This document shows, one piece after another, positions 56,153 to 64,000 of a stretch of 64,000 nt of DNA (position 1 is the stretch's first letter; each line of letters begins with the position of its first letter). Source of the stretch: an uncultured Acidobacteriota bacterium (GTDB lineage Bacteria > Acidobacteriota > Vicinamibacteria > Vicinamibacterales > CAVVIG01); the NCBI GenBank assembly GCA_902825985.1, contig CADEDC010000026.1:1-64000 (forward strand). The letters are read 5' to 3'. Position numbers and translations under genes: made by a program. The notes below the pieces were generated by a model. It saw only the letters and a program-made list of their open reading frames with translations. It had not been told where the DNA came from and searched no databases.

Positions 56153-59100
56153 GTGGGAACTGGTCTGCGATCGTTGCGGTCGGTGTATGTGACGGCGACG
56201 GTGAGGCTGTGGTGGAAGAGGGCCGCCGGTATCGGCGCGCTCGTATGCGGGCTGGCGAGTCCGGCGGCCGCGCAATTGCCGGGAGCCGACGCCAGCATCC
56301 GCGGCCGGGTCGTTGACACGCAGGGTCTCCCGGTCCGCGCGACCGTCGAGGCGGTCGGGCTCGCCACACGGCTGACGCGCCGCACCGCCGGCGACGAGGC
56401 GGGCCGTTTCACGATCCCCAGCCTGCTTCCGGGGATCTATCGAATCGACGTGGCGGCCCCCGGTTTCCGGCCGCGTCGGTTCGAGCAGGTAACGGTTGCG
56501 GTCGGCGAGGTGCTCGATCTGCAGATCGAGCTCTCCGTATCCGGCGGTGCCGAGACACTCACCGTATCCGCCGCCGCCGCCGTGGTGGACCTGGTCTCGC
56601 CGCTGGTCGGCAGCGTCATCCGGACGCAGCAGATCGATGCGCTGCCCCTCAACGGTCGCAACTTTCTCGAGCTGGCCTTCCTGGCACCGGGCAACGCGCC
56701 GGCGCCGAACTTCGACCCGACCAAGGCGCGCTCGGTCATCGTCTCCTCAGGCGGGCAGCTCGGGCGTGGCGGCAACATCACCATCGACGGCATGGACAAC
56801 AACGACGATGTCGTCGGCGGTCCGTTGATGAACATCAGCCAGGACGCCGTCCAGGAATTCCAGGTGGCGACCAATACCTGGTCGGCCGTGCTCGGTCGCT
56901 CCGCCGGTTCGGTCATCAACGTCGTCACCAAGTCCGGGTCGGATGACGTGCACGCCTCGGCGGCGCTGTTCGCCCGCGACCGTCGCTGGCAGGCCGCACC
57001 GGCGACGCTCGATCCGGCGGTGACGGATGACATGCCGTTCAGGCGGCAGCAACTGCCAGTGACGCTCGGTGGCCCGCTGCGCCGGCAGCAGGTGTTCGGG
57101 TTCGCCACTCTCGAACTGCGCAACGAGGATGGCGGCGTCCTGGTGGGCTCGCGCAACGTTCCCGCCGGCCGCATCGACCGGCGCTTCGTGGCCGCTCCGC
57201 TCGACGACCTGCTCGCGTCGCTGCGGCTCGACTGGCGACTGGGGGAGCGCGACAGCCTGATGCTGCGCTATGCCGGACAGCGCCAGGACGACATCAGCGC
57301 CAGCACACTCGACCGGGCGATTGGCACCGACTCGTACCGGCAGGCGTCACGCAACCGCTTTCACGCGGCGATCGGCACGTGGACGCGGGTGCTGTCGTCG
57401 CGGGCGGTGAACACGGCGAGCGTGAGCATCAGTGATTTCGCGAACCGCATCGACCCGGTCGCGCCGGGGGTGCAAATGACCTTCCCGAGCCTGCTGGCCG
57501 GGTCGTCGTTCCGGGTGCCGCAGGGCACGACGCAGGCGCGCGTCCAGCTGAGCGATGCCCTGACGCTGGTGCGCGGCGCGCACCAGCTGACACTCGGCGG
57601 CCAGCTTCAGCGCGTCTCCGGCGTCTTCGATCTCGACGTGTTTCGCAGCGGCCGCATCGAGTTCGTCGAGGACTTCCCGTCAGTGGACCGCAACGGCGAT
57701 GGCCGGGCGACCGATGACGACCTGCTGTTCGCGGTGACGCTGCGCAGCGCCTTTCCGAACCGCGGGCTGACGATTGATCACGCCAACAACACGCATGTCG
57801 CCACCTACCTGCAGGACGACTGGCGTGTTCACCCGCGGCTGAGCGTCAGCGCCGGTCTCCGCTACGAGGCGGACACCGACGTCAACAACGTCAGCCGGGT
57901 CGGCGAGCTGAACCCGTTGGTGAGCGCATTCGTCACCGGGCCGCGTCGGCGCGATCTCGACAACTGGGCGCCGCGCCTCGGCCTGAACTGGTCGTGGCAC
58001 GACGGCCGTGCGAGCCTGCACGGTGGCTACGGCGTCTACTACGATCGCGTCACCCTGCAGATCCAGTCGCTCGAACGTGGACTCGACGGGCGGGCGCTGC
58101 CGATCGAGGTGCGCGCCGGCAACCTCTTCTTCCTCGATAACGCGACCGGCCGCCTGGCGCCCGGTGCGCCGACGGTGTCGAATCCGTTCGGCGGCTTCAT
58201 CCTGCCCGGCCAGGGCGCCTCGGGCATCAACGTCATCGACCCGGATCTGCAGAATCCGCGCGTGCAACAGGCGTCGTTCGGCGTCGACCACCGGTTCGGC
58301 CGGCAGGTCGTCCGCGCCGACGTCGTGCTGAACCGCGGCGACGACTTCATCATCGGCCGGACCGTGGGTTCTGTCTTCAACCCGGTCGTCGGCGGCCCCG
58401 ATCGCGTCGTCGTACTCGCGTCGAGCGCGAAGACGAGCTACCGGGCGCTGCTGCTCGACTACGAGCGGCCGCTGGCGTCGGGCGCCAGTCTGCGGCTCGC
58501 CTACACGTGGAGCCGGGCCCGCAACTACGCCAACGACGACCAGATCCCCTTTGCCGCCGGCCCGATCGATCCGAATGACCTGGCCCGTGAAGACGGGCCG
58601 ACGCCGAACGACCAGACCCACCGGGTCGTCGCCTCCGGCAGCCTGGACCTCGGGGCAGGCGTCCAGCTGTCCGGCGTCTGGACGCTCGCCTCCGGTGTGC
58701 CGATGGACATCGTGATGCCCGACGGCCAGTCCCGCGTCCCGGTGCTGGGGCGCAATGCCGGCGGGCGGCAGTTCCGGAGTGGCGCGGAACTCAATGCGTT
58801 CATCGACCGGCTCAACGCCGCGGGCGGCGTCGGCGGTCAGTTGCTCCCCTCCGTGAGCGACCGGGCGCGATTCAACGATGCGTTCAGTGCCGTCGATCTC
58901 CGCGTGTCGAAGGGCTTCACGTGGCCGTCGGTCCGTGTCGAAGTGATGGCGGAACTGTTCAACCTGTTCAATACGGTCAACGTCCTCGGCGTGTCGAACC
59001 TGAACTACTCGGGCTTCAACAACGTCCTCGCCCGCGACGCCAGCGACCCGGCCAGTCCCGGCTACCGGACTGCATCGCGGTTCGGCACCCCAATCAGCAC

Positions 59101-59167
59101 GGCTGGCGGCGTCTTCGGGTCCGGTGGGCCGCGCGCCCTGCAACTCGCGGCACGGGTGCGTTTCTGA
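56153..59167 (+). CDS. TonB-dependent receptor, Oar-like
   Basis: The chosen start is GTG 56153, 8 nt after GGAGG; the frame is open further upstream only as antisense-like sequence of the previous gene. A signal peptide (AAGIGALVCGLASPAAAQ) leads to a 1004-residue Oar-like receptor: SIRGRVVDTQGLPVRATVEA (regulatory-like domain), LPLNGRNFLELAFLAPGNAP and ITIDGMDNNDDVVGGPLMN (plug), SVINVVTKSGSDDVHASAAL, then a barrel ending LQLAARVRF. It follows the CRTAC1 gene behind a palindrome. Ligand unknown; imports or binds a large compound at the outer membrane. Confidence 0.92.
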   Translation: MGTGLRSLRSVYVTATVRLWWKRAAGIGALVCGLASPAAAQLPGADASIRGRVVDTQGLPVRATVEAVGLATRLTRRTAGDEAGRFTIPSLLPGIYRIDVAAPGFRPRRFEQVTVAVGEVLDLQIELSVSGGAETLTVSAAAAVVDLVSPLVGSVIRTQQIDALPLNGRNFLELAFLAPGNAPAPNFDPTKARSVIVSSGGQLGRGGNITIDGMDNNDDVVGGPLMNISQDAVQEFQVATNTWSAVLGRSAGSVINVVTKSGSDDVHASAALFARDRRWQAAPATLDPAVTDDMPFRRQQLPVTLGGPLRRQQVFGFATLELRNEDGGVLVGSRNVPAGRIDRRFVAAPLDDLLASLRLDWRLGERDSLMLRYAGQRQDDISASTLDRAIGTDSYRQASRNRFHAAIGTWTRVLSSRAVNTASVSISDFANRIDPVAPGVQMTFPSLLAGSSFRVPQGTTQARVQLSDALTLVRGAHQLTLGGQLQRVSGVFDLDVFRSGRIEFVEDFPSVDRNGDGRATDDDLLFAVTLRSAFPNRGLTIDHANNTHVATYLQDDWRVHPRLSVSAGLRYEADTDVNNVSRVGELNPLVSAFVTGPRRRDLDNWAPRLGLNWSWHDGRASLHGGYGVYYDRVTLQIQSLERGLDGRALPIEVRAGNLFFLDNATGRLAPGAPTVSNPFGGFILPGQGASGINVIDPDLQNPRVQQASFGVDHRFGRQVVRADVVLNRGDDFIIGRTVGSVFNPVVGGPDRVVVLASSAKTSYRALLLDYERPLASGASLRLAYTWSRARNYANDDQIPFAAGPIDPNDLAREDGPTPNDQTHRVVASGSLDLGAGVQLSGVWTLASGVPMDIVMPDGQSRVPVLGRNAGGRQFRSGAELNAFIDRLNAAGGVGGQLLPSVSDRARFNDAFSAVDLRVSKGFTWPSVRVEVMAELFNLFNTVNVLGVSNLNYSGFNNVLARDASDPASPGYRTASRFGTPISTAGGVFGSGGPRALQLAARVRF

Positions 59168-59178
59168 CCCCATCGGCA

Positions 59179-60507
59179 GTGGTGTCGTCGCGCACGCTCG
59201 GGCCGTGGACGACCGGCGCGCTCGTCGTCGGCCACACCATTGGCGTCGGCATCTTTCTCACGCCGGCGGCCGTCATCGGCACGCTCGGCGATCCGCGACT
59301 GGTGCTGATGGTATGGGTCGGCATCAGCCTGCTGGTGATGGCGGGCGCACTGGCGTTCGGCTCGCTGGGCGCCCGGCTTCCGCAAGCTGGTGGGTTGTAC
59401 GTCTACCTGCGCGCCGGGTGGGGCGAGCGGCTGGCGTGGACCTACGGCTGGCAGTGCCTGCTGGTCATGGATCCCGGCGTGCTCGCGGCGCTCGCGATCG
59501 GCGTCCAGCCCTACATCGTCGCCATCTGGCCCGGCCTCGCCGGCTCCGAGCGGTGGCTCGCCCTCGCGGTCATCTGGATCGTCGTGGTCGCGACGCTCGC
59601 CGGCCTGCGGATCAGCGCGCCGGCGATGGTCGCGCTCACCGCGATCAAGCTCGCTGCGCTGGCGGCCATCATCGTCCTGGCGTTCGGCGACTCCGGCGGG
59701 CGGTGGTCGCATTTCGCCGCGGTCGCCGACGGCGCCGCGTCGACCACCGCGTTGGCACCCGCCCTGGCGGTTGCTGCCGTCTCGATCTTCTTCTCGTTCG
59801 GCGGCTTCTGGGATGCCAGCCGCATCGCCGATCGGATCCGTGATCCTGGCCGTACCTTGCCGCTGGCGATGACGTACGGGGTCGGCTGCGTGGCGCTCGT
59901 CTACGTGCTCACCACCGCCGCGTTCATCTACGTGCTACCACCGACCGAGGCGCGCTCGGCATCGCTGTTTGCCGAGCGGATTGGCCCGCGGCTCTTCGGG
60001 GCCGCCGGTGGACCCGGCTTTGCCGCAGTCGTGATCGTGTCGGTGCTCACGAGCGCTCTTGGCCTCGCCATCTTCGCCCCGCGCCTGTACATCGCCATGG
60101 CGGCCGACGGCGTGATTCCAAGAGCCGTCGTTGGAAGGCAGGAGGCCAATGGCACGCCGGTCCGCGGTCTGCTCGTGCTGGCGACCCTCGCCTCGGCGCT
60201 GGCGTGGACCTCTGGGTTCACCGGGATTCTCACGTACTTCATGGCGCCGACGCTGGTGTTCGTGGCTCTGGCGGCGCTGTCCGCGGCCCGGCGGCCAGTC
60301 GCGCCGTCTTCCGACCGTGTCAGCGGCGGACCGCTGACCGCGATCGCGGCCGCTGGGTTCGCGGTGCTGCTCGCCGCGGTGATCCTGCTGGTCGCCGTCA
60401 ACCAGCCGCTGCAGGCGGGTGCCGGCTTCGCCGTGACGGCGGTCGGTGCACTGGCGGTGCACAAAGGGGTGATGAGCCATGGATCCGATGTTTCTTCCGG
60501 GCGTTGA
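59179..60507 (+). CDS. APC-family amino acid permease
   Basis: The start is one of two tandem GTGs (59179/59182); no strong ribosome site is seen, so coupling to the receptor stop 11 bp upstream is possible. The ~442-residue protein has about twelve membrane helices, beginning with VVGHTIGVGIFLTPAAV (G-x-G-I-F substrate-site motif of the APC superfamily). A helix-6-like FFSFGGFWDASRIADRIRDP follows, as in LAT/GABA-type permeases. It moves amino acids or amines across the inner membrane. Its last 29 bases overlap the start of the AhpD-like selenoprotein gene. Confidence 0.85.
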   Translation: MVSSRTLGPWTTGALVVGHTIGVGIFLTPAAVIGTLGDPRLVLMVWVGISLLVMAGALAFGSLGARLPQAGGLYVYLRAGWGERLAWTYGWQCLLVMDPGVLAALAIGVQPYIVAIWPGLAGSERWLALAVIWIVVVATLAGLRISAPAMVALTAIKLAALAAIIVLAFGDSGGRWSHFAAVADGAASTTALAPALAVAAVSIFFSFGGFWDASRIADRIRDPGRTLPLAMTYGVGCVALVYVLTTAAFIYVLPPTEARSASLFAERIGPRLFGAAGGPGFAAVVIVSVLTSALGLAIFAPRLYIAMAADGVIPRAVVGRQEANGTPVRGLLVLATLASALAWTSGFTGILTYFMAPTLVFVALAALSAARRPVAPSSDRVSGGPLTAIAAAGFAVLLAAVILLVAVNQPLQAGAGFAVTAVGALAVHKGVMSHGSDVSSGR

Positions 60508-61072
60508 GCACAATCCGAAGCCTGGTCCCTACAAGGGGCTGATCGAGCAGATGCAGGCGCAGGGCGCGGAGTATCCGCAGATCTGGCACCTCTTCGCCTA
60601 CCTGCCGGGCATGACCGACCACCTGGCGCGGTTCACGCAGGAACTCCTGCGCGGTCCGGCGCCGCTGAGTCCCGGCCTGCGCGAGCTGATTGCGGCCTAC
60701 ACGTCGTTGAAGAACGGCTGCGAGTTTTGACTGAAGTCGCACGCCGCAGTTGCGGCGGAACTGCTCGGTGACCCGGGGCTGGTGGCGTCGGTGCTGGCGG
60801 ACATCTCGACCTCGCGCCTCGACGACCGTCACAAGGCGCTCTTCCGTTTTGTCGACCAGGTGAACCACGGTTCGCCGTCGATCCGTCCGGCCGACCTCGA
60901 GGCGGTGCGGGCCGCCGGCTGGGACGATGAGTCGTTGTACTTCGCGATCACGGTGTGCGCATTGTTCAACTTCTACAACCGCTGGATTGACGCGACCGGC
61001 GTGCACGCCTTGTCCGATGCCGCACACCGCGAGGGCGCCAGGCGATCGGCCCGGAACGGCTACGCCCGGTGA
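60479..61072 (+). CDS. AhpD-like (CMD family) selenoprotein with C-x-x-U active site
   Basis: One frame of 197 residues runs from ATG 60479 to TGA 61070-61072, interrupted only by TGA at 60728-60730 (codon 84). Read as Sec, the active site is ASLK-type helix LKNGCEF-U-LKSHAAVAA, matching the AhpD/carboxymuconolactone-decarboxylase motif E/G-x-C-x-x-C-x3-H with Sec at the second Cys (Cys81-x-x-Sec84). N- and C-terminal family parts are intact: QIWHLFAYLPGMTDHLARFT; RHKALFRFVDQVNHGS-like DDRHKALFRFVDQVNHGSPS; ESLYFAITVCALFNFYNRWI. A perfect hairpin begins 11 nt after the TGA. Normal gene calling would split it into two pieces. It probably reduces peroxides or a peroxiredoxin partner. It overlaps the permease gene by 29 bp. 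Confidence 0.85.
60742..60757 (+). promoter_or_regulatory. Candidate bacterial SECIS element in the AhpD-like gene
   Basis: CGCCGC pairs perfectly with GCGGCG around the loop AGTT, 6 bp. The loop starts 18 nt after the TGA, within the usual 16-37 nt, and has G as its second base. The same AGTT loop closes the hairpin in the peroxiredoxin-like gene (17382-17385). Confidence 0.75.
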
Positions 61073-61461
61073 CGCGCAACGGTTCGCGCGCTCACGCTCC
61101 AGATGCTTCTCGATGAGCTGCCGGTCCGTTGACCGGGCCGAGTCCGGGTCCACACCAACGCTGTACGAATCCTACCGTCCGTAGCGCCCCAGGCACTCAG
61201 GCTGTTACCGCTCGACCGGAGTTGACCACGCAGACCCGGTTTCGTCGCTTGGACCAGCCTTCACCGATGAACTGGGAACCCATGGCTCCAAGGGCGCACC
61301 ATGCGGGGAAGGTCGGAAACGGCCCGATCGGTTACACTCTGACGCCACGCGGCGCTGGCGCGGATGGTAGTACACGCTCGACCGCCCGACGCTCGCGACA
61401 CTGGCCGGAAGAACGCATCATCGCCGGGCCAGTGTAGCGGCGGCTCTCCGGAGGCCCTCAC
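61073..61461. other. Intergenic upstream of the PQQ dehydrogenase
   Basis: No gene is recognised in these 389 bp. A TACACT at ~61334 could be a -10 element, and a hairpin lies at 61398-61435. Confidence 0.4.
61398..61435. promoter_or_regulatory. Inverted repeat in the 5' leader of the PQQ dehydrogenase gene
   Basis: ACACTGGCC (61398-61406) pairs with GGCCAGTGT (61427-61435), nine perfect base pairs around a 20-nt loop, ending 26 nt before the ATG and just ahead of its GGAGG site. It could be an operator or an RNA hairpin controlling translation. Confidence 0.45.
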
Positions 61462-63474
61462 ATGCGTCGTCGTCCCGCATTGCGGCTGGTGTCCGCGCTC
61501 CTGACGTTCGCGGTCATCGTGTGGTCCGGCGCGGGCCTGGCGCAACGACGCGTGACCGATGGGCAATGGCCGACCTACGGCGGCGACCCGGGGAGCGCCC
61601 GCTACGCACCGCTCGATCAGATCACGCGCGACAACGTCCACCGCCTCCGCGTGGCGTGGCGATGGGGCTCACCGGACAACCAGGTGGTCAGCGAGAATCG
61701 GCGCGCCCTGCCGGCGTTTCCGGCGGCATTCAAGGCGACGCCAATCATGGTCGACGGGGTCCTCTACATCAAGACCTCGCTCAGCCAGGCGGCGGCGCTC
61801 GACGCCGCGACCGGACGCCCGCTCTGGACGTTCGACCCCGAGACATGGCGCCGCGAGCGACCGGCCAACACCGGCTTCAACGCCCGCGGCGTGGCGTATT
61901 GGAGCGACGGGACCACGGCGCGGATTTTCCTGCCCACCGGTGACGCCAAGCTGTGGGCCCTCGATGCCAAGACCGGCCGGCCGGTGGATGGCTTCGGCGT
62001 CGCCGGTGCCGTCGACGCGCTCGTCGGCATCCGCCGCCCGGTGCCCCGGACCGAGTATCAATTGATGTCAGCGCCGATTGTCGTCGGCGACGTCGTCATC
62101 GTCGGACCGGTGGTCTTCGACGGGCCACGCTATCAGCTCGCACCGCCCGGCGACGTTCGTGCTTACGACGTCAAGACCGGTCGCGAGCTCTGGCAGTTCC
62201 ACACGATTCCGCAGGAGGGCGAGGTCGGCAACGACACCTGGCAAGACGGATCGTGGCGGTATACCGGCGGGGCGAACCCCTGGGGACTGATGACGGCCGA
62301 CCCCGAACTGGGCTACGTCTACATCCCCACCGGCACGCCGACCAATGACTACTACGGCGGCCACCGGCGCGGGAGCAATCTCTTCGCGGAGTCGCTGGTC
62401 TGCCTCGACGCCAGGACCGGCCGCCGGATCTGGCACTTCCAGTTCGTCCATCACGGCTTGTGGGACTACGATGCGACGGCGGCGCCGTTGCTCGTCGATC
62501 TCGTGGTCGGTGGTGCGCCGGTCAAGGCGGTGGCTGTAGTCACCAAGCAGGCGTTCACCTACGTCTTCAACCGTGTCAACGGCGAGCCGCTGTTCCCGAT
62601 CGAAGAACGGCCGGCACCCGCCGGCAACGCTCCGGGTGAGTGGTATTCGCCGACGCAGCCGGTACCGACAAAGCCGCCGGCCTTCGACCGCCAGGGGGTC
62701 ACGACCGCCGATCTCATCGATTTCACGCCGGAGTTGCGCGCCGAAGCCGCGGCGATCGTCCAGCAGTATGCATTCGGTCCGATCTTCCAACCACCGACCG
62801 TCGAGGGCGACGGCAAACGTGGAACCATCCTGCTGCCGGGGGCCGGCGGCGGCGCCAACTGGCACGGCGCCGCCGTTGATCCCGACTCGGGACGGCTCTT
62901 CGTACCGTCGCGCACGAGTCCGACCGTGGCGCAGCTGGTGCCTCCCGATCCAGCCCGTTCGGACTTCACCTACCTGCGCGGCGGCTCCGGCGCCATCGTC
63001 GGCCCGCGGGGCCTGCCGTTGTTCAAGCCGCCCTATGTCCGTCTGACGGCGATCGATTTGGCCGCCGGCGTCATCGCCTGGACGGTGCCACTCGGTGATG
63101 GCCCGCGGCAGAAGGTGATCGACATGGGCATCGCCGACCCTGGTCCGCTCGGCGGCGGCGCCTACACCGGTCCCCTGGTCACCCGGAGCCTGCTCTTCCT
63201 GGGACTTCGCGGCAGTGAAGCCGCGGATCTGGTCTTCGGCACCACCGCGGCAGCCGCCGCCGCCATAGAGGGACGGCCGCGCGATGCCACGGCGCCGCCG
63301 GAACTGCGCGCGTTCGACAAGACCACCGGCGCCACGGTGCACTCGGTGCCGCTCGATGTCGCGCCCACCGGAAGTCCGATGACCTACATGGCGGGCGGCC
63401 GGCAGTTCATCGTCATGGCCTACGGCACCGGCAGTGCGAGCGGTCTCGTCGCGCTGACCCTCGATGGCCGCTGA
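61462..63474 (+). CDS. PQQ-dependent dehydrogenase, single-domain (glucose/alcohol-type quinoprotein)
   Basis: ATG 61462 follows GGAGG closely; the 670-residue product has a signal peptide (LVSALLTFAVIVWSGAGLAQ). It is an eight-bladed quinoprotein propeller: WPTYGGDPGSARYAPLDQIT opening, FKATPIMVDGVLYIKTS, GDAKLWALDAKTGRP, WHFQFVHHGLWDYDATAAPL (typical of membrane/soluble glucose dehydrogenase-like quinoproteins), and GGANWHGAAVDPDSGRLFVP. No cytochrome domain or vicinal Cys pair is seen, unlike the 26209-28365 enzyme. It should oxidise a sugar or alcohol in the periplasm. Substrate unknown. Confidence 0.9.
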   Translation: MRRRPALRLVSALLTFAVIVWSGAGLAQRRVTDGQWPTYGGDPGSARYAPLDQITRDNVHRLRVAWRWGSPDNQVVSENRRALPAFPAAFKATPIMVDGVLYIKTSLSQAAALDAATGRPLWTFDPETWRRERPANTGFNARGVAYWSDGTTARIFLPTGDAKLWALDAKTGRPVDGFGVAGAVDALVGIRRPVPRTEYQLMSAPIVVGDVVIVGPVVFDGPRYQLAPPGDVRAYDVKTGRELWQFHTIPQEGEVGNDTWQDGSWRYTGGANPWGLMTADPELGYVYIPTGTPTNDYYGGHRRGSNLFAESLVCLDARTGRRIWHFQFVHHGLWDYDATAAPLLVDLVVGGAPVKAVAVVTKQAFTYVFNRVNGEPLFPIEERPAPAGNAPGEWYSPTQPVPTKPPAFDRQGVTTADLIDFTPELRAEAAAIVQQYAFGPIFQPPTVEGDGKRGTILLPGAGGGANWHGAAVDPDSGRLFVPSRTSPTVAQLVPPDPARSDFTYLRGGSGAIVGPRGLPLFKPPYVRLTAIDLAAGVIAWTVPLGDGPRQKVIDMGIADPGPLGGGAYTGPLVTRSLLFLGLRGSEAADLVFGTTAAAAAAIEGRPRDATAPPELRAFDKTTGATVHSVPLDVAPTGSPMTYMAGGRQFIVMAYGTGSASGLVALTLDGR

Positions 63475-63505
63475 GTACTGCCGTGAACAAATAGTAGGAG
63501 GCTGA

Positions 63506-64000
63506 ATGGACACGATCCTGTCGGTTGGCGTATACCGGCGCGTGGCGGCCGTTTTCGCGGTGGTCGTCGCCGCTGCCGTGCCCGTGGCGGGCCAGAGGTC
63601 GGCGGCTCCGTCACAGGCGTCGACGAACTCGACCGTGCCGCGCACCCCTGACGGTCATCCGGATCTCCAGGCGGTATGGTTTTTCGGGACGTTGACACCC
63701 CTCCAACGCCCCGACAGCCTGGCCGGGCGCACCCATCTCACTGATGAAGAGATTGCGGCGATTGAAACGAGGTCCAACAATCGACCGGAGTACTTCGGTC
63801 TATTTGGGGATTACCCGAGTTACGCCTTCGACAAGCGGAGCTCGCTGATCGTGGACCCGCCGGACGGAAAAGTTCCTGCGATGGCGCCGGCCGGACAGCA
63901 GCGACAAGACGTTCGCAGCGCAGCTCGCAAGGCCGCCGACAACCCCGAGGACCTTCCCCCCTACGAGCGGTGCATCCTCGGCTTCAACGCCGGGCCGCCG
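63506..64000 (+). CDS. Secreted 'PRTPDGxPD' family protein (3' end cut by window)
   Basis: ATG 63506 lies 6 nt after AGGAGG. The visible 165 residues have a signal peptide (VAAVFAVVVAAAVPVAGQ), then VPRTPDGHPDLQAVWFFGTL, TPLQRPDSLAGRTHLTDEEI and YERCILGFNAGPP at the edge. It shares the PRTPDG(Q/H)PD(I/L)Q opening and the TPLQRP segment with the product of the gene at 17814-18800, so the two are paralogues. It follows the PQQ dehydrogenase by 31 bp, suggesting an operon. Function unknown. Confidence 0.85.
   Translation, partial: MDTILSVGVYRRVAAVFAVVVAAAVPVAGQRSAAPSQASTNSTVPRTPDGHPDLQAVWFFGTLTPLQRPDSLAGRTHLTDEEIAAIETRSNNRPEYFGLFGDYPSYAFDKRSSLIVDPPDGKVPAMAPAGQQRQDVRSAARKAADNPEDLPPYERCILGFNAGPP

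Noticed and set aside
54042-56369. 775-codon minus-strand frame opposite the response regulator and CRTAC1 genes
   Set aside because: Repetitive Asp/Val/Glu pattern is the antisense of the Ca-binding repeats.
57680-59173. Minus-strand frame opposite the third TonB receptor
   Set aside because: Antisense shadow with no recognisable motif.

Overview
The window is high-GC DNA with no rRNA, tRNA, IS element, prophage or CRISPR array. It looks like a free-living soil-type Acidobacteriota, probably Vicinamibacteria. This is inferred from gene content: three Oar-type TonB-dependent receptors with an N-terminal carboxypeptidase-regulatory-like domain, a CRTAC1/ASPIC protein, an acidobacterial-type ECF sigma factor beside a Ser/Thr kinase with an ATPase/TPR tail, several PQQ enzymes, and two members of a secreted family beginning 'PRTPDGxPD'. 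About 44 protein genes and four gene remnants are supported.

Layout. 1-3600 (minus strand): a truncated class A beta-lactamase-fold serine hydrolase, debris of two lost genes, then a secreted protein behind a cytochrome c/copper type II monooxygenase-like protein with a poly-Gln tail. 4231-9457 (plus): an overlapping operon of a membrane-anchored double-PDZ protein, an antiporter-like membrane protein, and a protein that fuses a complete cation/proton-antiporter domain to a complete trehalose-6-phosphate synthase. 9530-12797 (minus): isochorismatase-like hydrolase, SDR, FAD monooxygenase and a Crp/Fnr tail fragment. 12816-17791 (plus): TonB receptor, flavoprotein disulfide reductase, and a peroxiredoxin-like gene whose in-frame TGA fits selenocysteine. 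17814-28365: a mixed set of secreted and membrane proteins, including a PTE-like hydrolase, PepSY-type membrane protein, DsrE-like protein with a 55-residue membrane partner, a TIR-domain protein beside a DUF6714-like protein, and a quinohemoprotein alcohol dehydrogenase. 28832-35050 (plus): SDR, CrtI-like oxidoreductase, then a stress cluster (DUF892 ferritin-like protein, large-subunit catalase, disordered hydrophilic protein). 35081-49634: DUF72 pseudogene, DSP-like phosphatase, vanadium-haloperoxidase-type protein, divergent ECF sigma/kinase pair, second TonB receptor with a TPR lipoprotein, DUF6766 membrane protein, PQQ sugar dehydrogenase. 49742-64000 (plus): sigma/anti-sigma pair, amidohydrolase, two-component system running into CRTAC1, third TonB receptor, amino-acid permease, a second probable selenoprotein (AhpD-like), a PQQ dehydrogenase and a partial gene at the edge.

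Main points. (1) Two genes are each interrupted by a single TGA exactly at a conserved redox Cys, one giving U-x-x-C and the other C-x-x-U. Each TGA is followed at a suitable distance by a 6-bp stem with the same AGTT loop, as expected of bacterial SECIS elements. The first sits directly behind a flavoprotein disulfide reductase, suggesting a reductase/Sec-peroxiredoxin module. (2) The antiporter-trehalose synthase fusion joins ion exchange and compatible-solute synthesis in one polypeptide, coupled to a second antiporter-like protein and a PDZ protein. (3) The remaining genes suggest an oxidative periplasm (PQQ and copper enzymes) backed by peroxide defence. All functions are inferred from sequence recognition; no database search was run.
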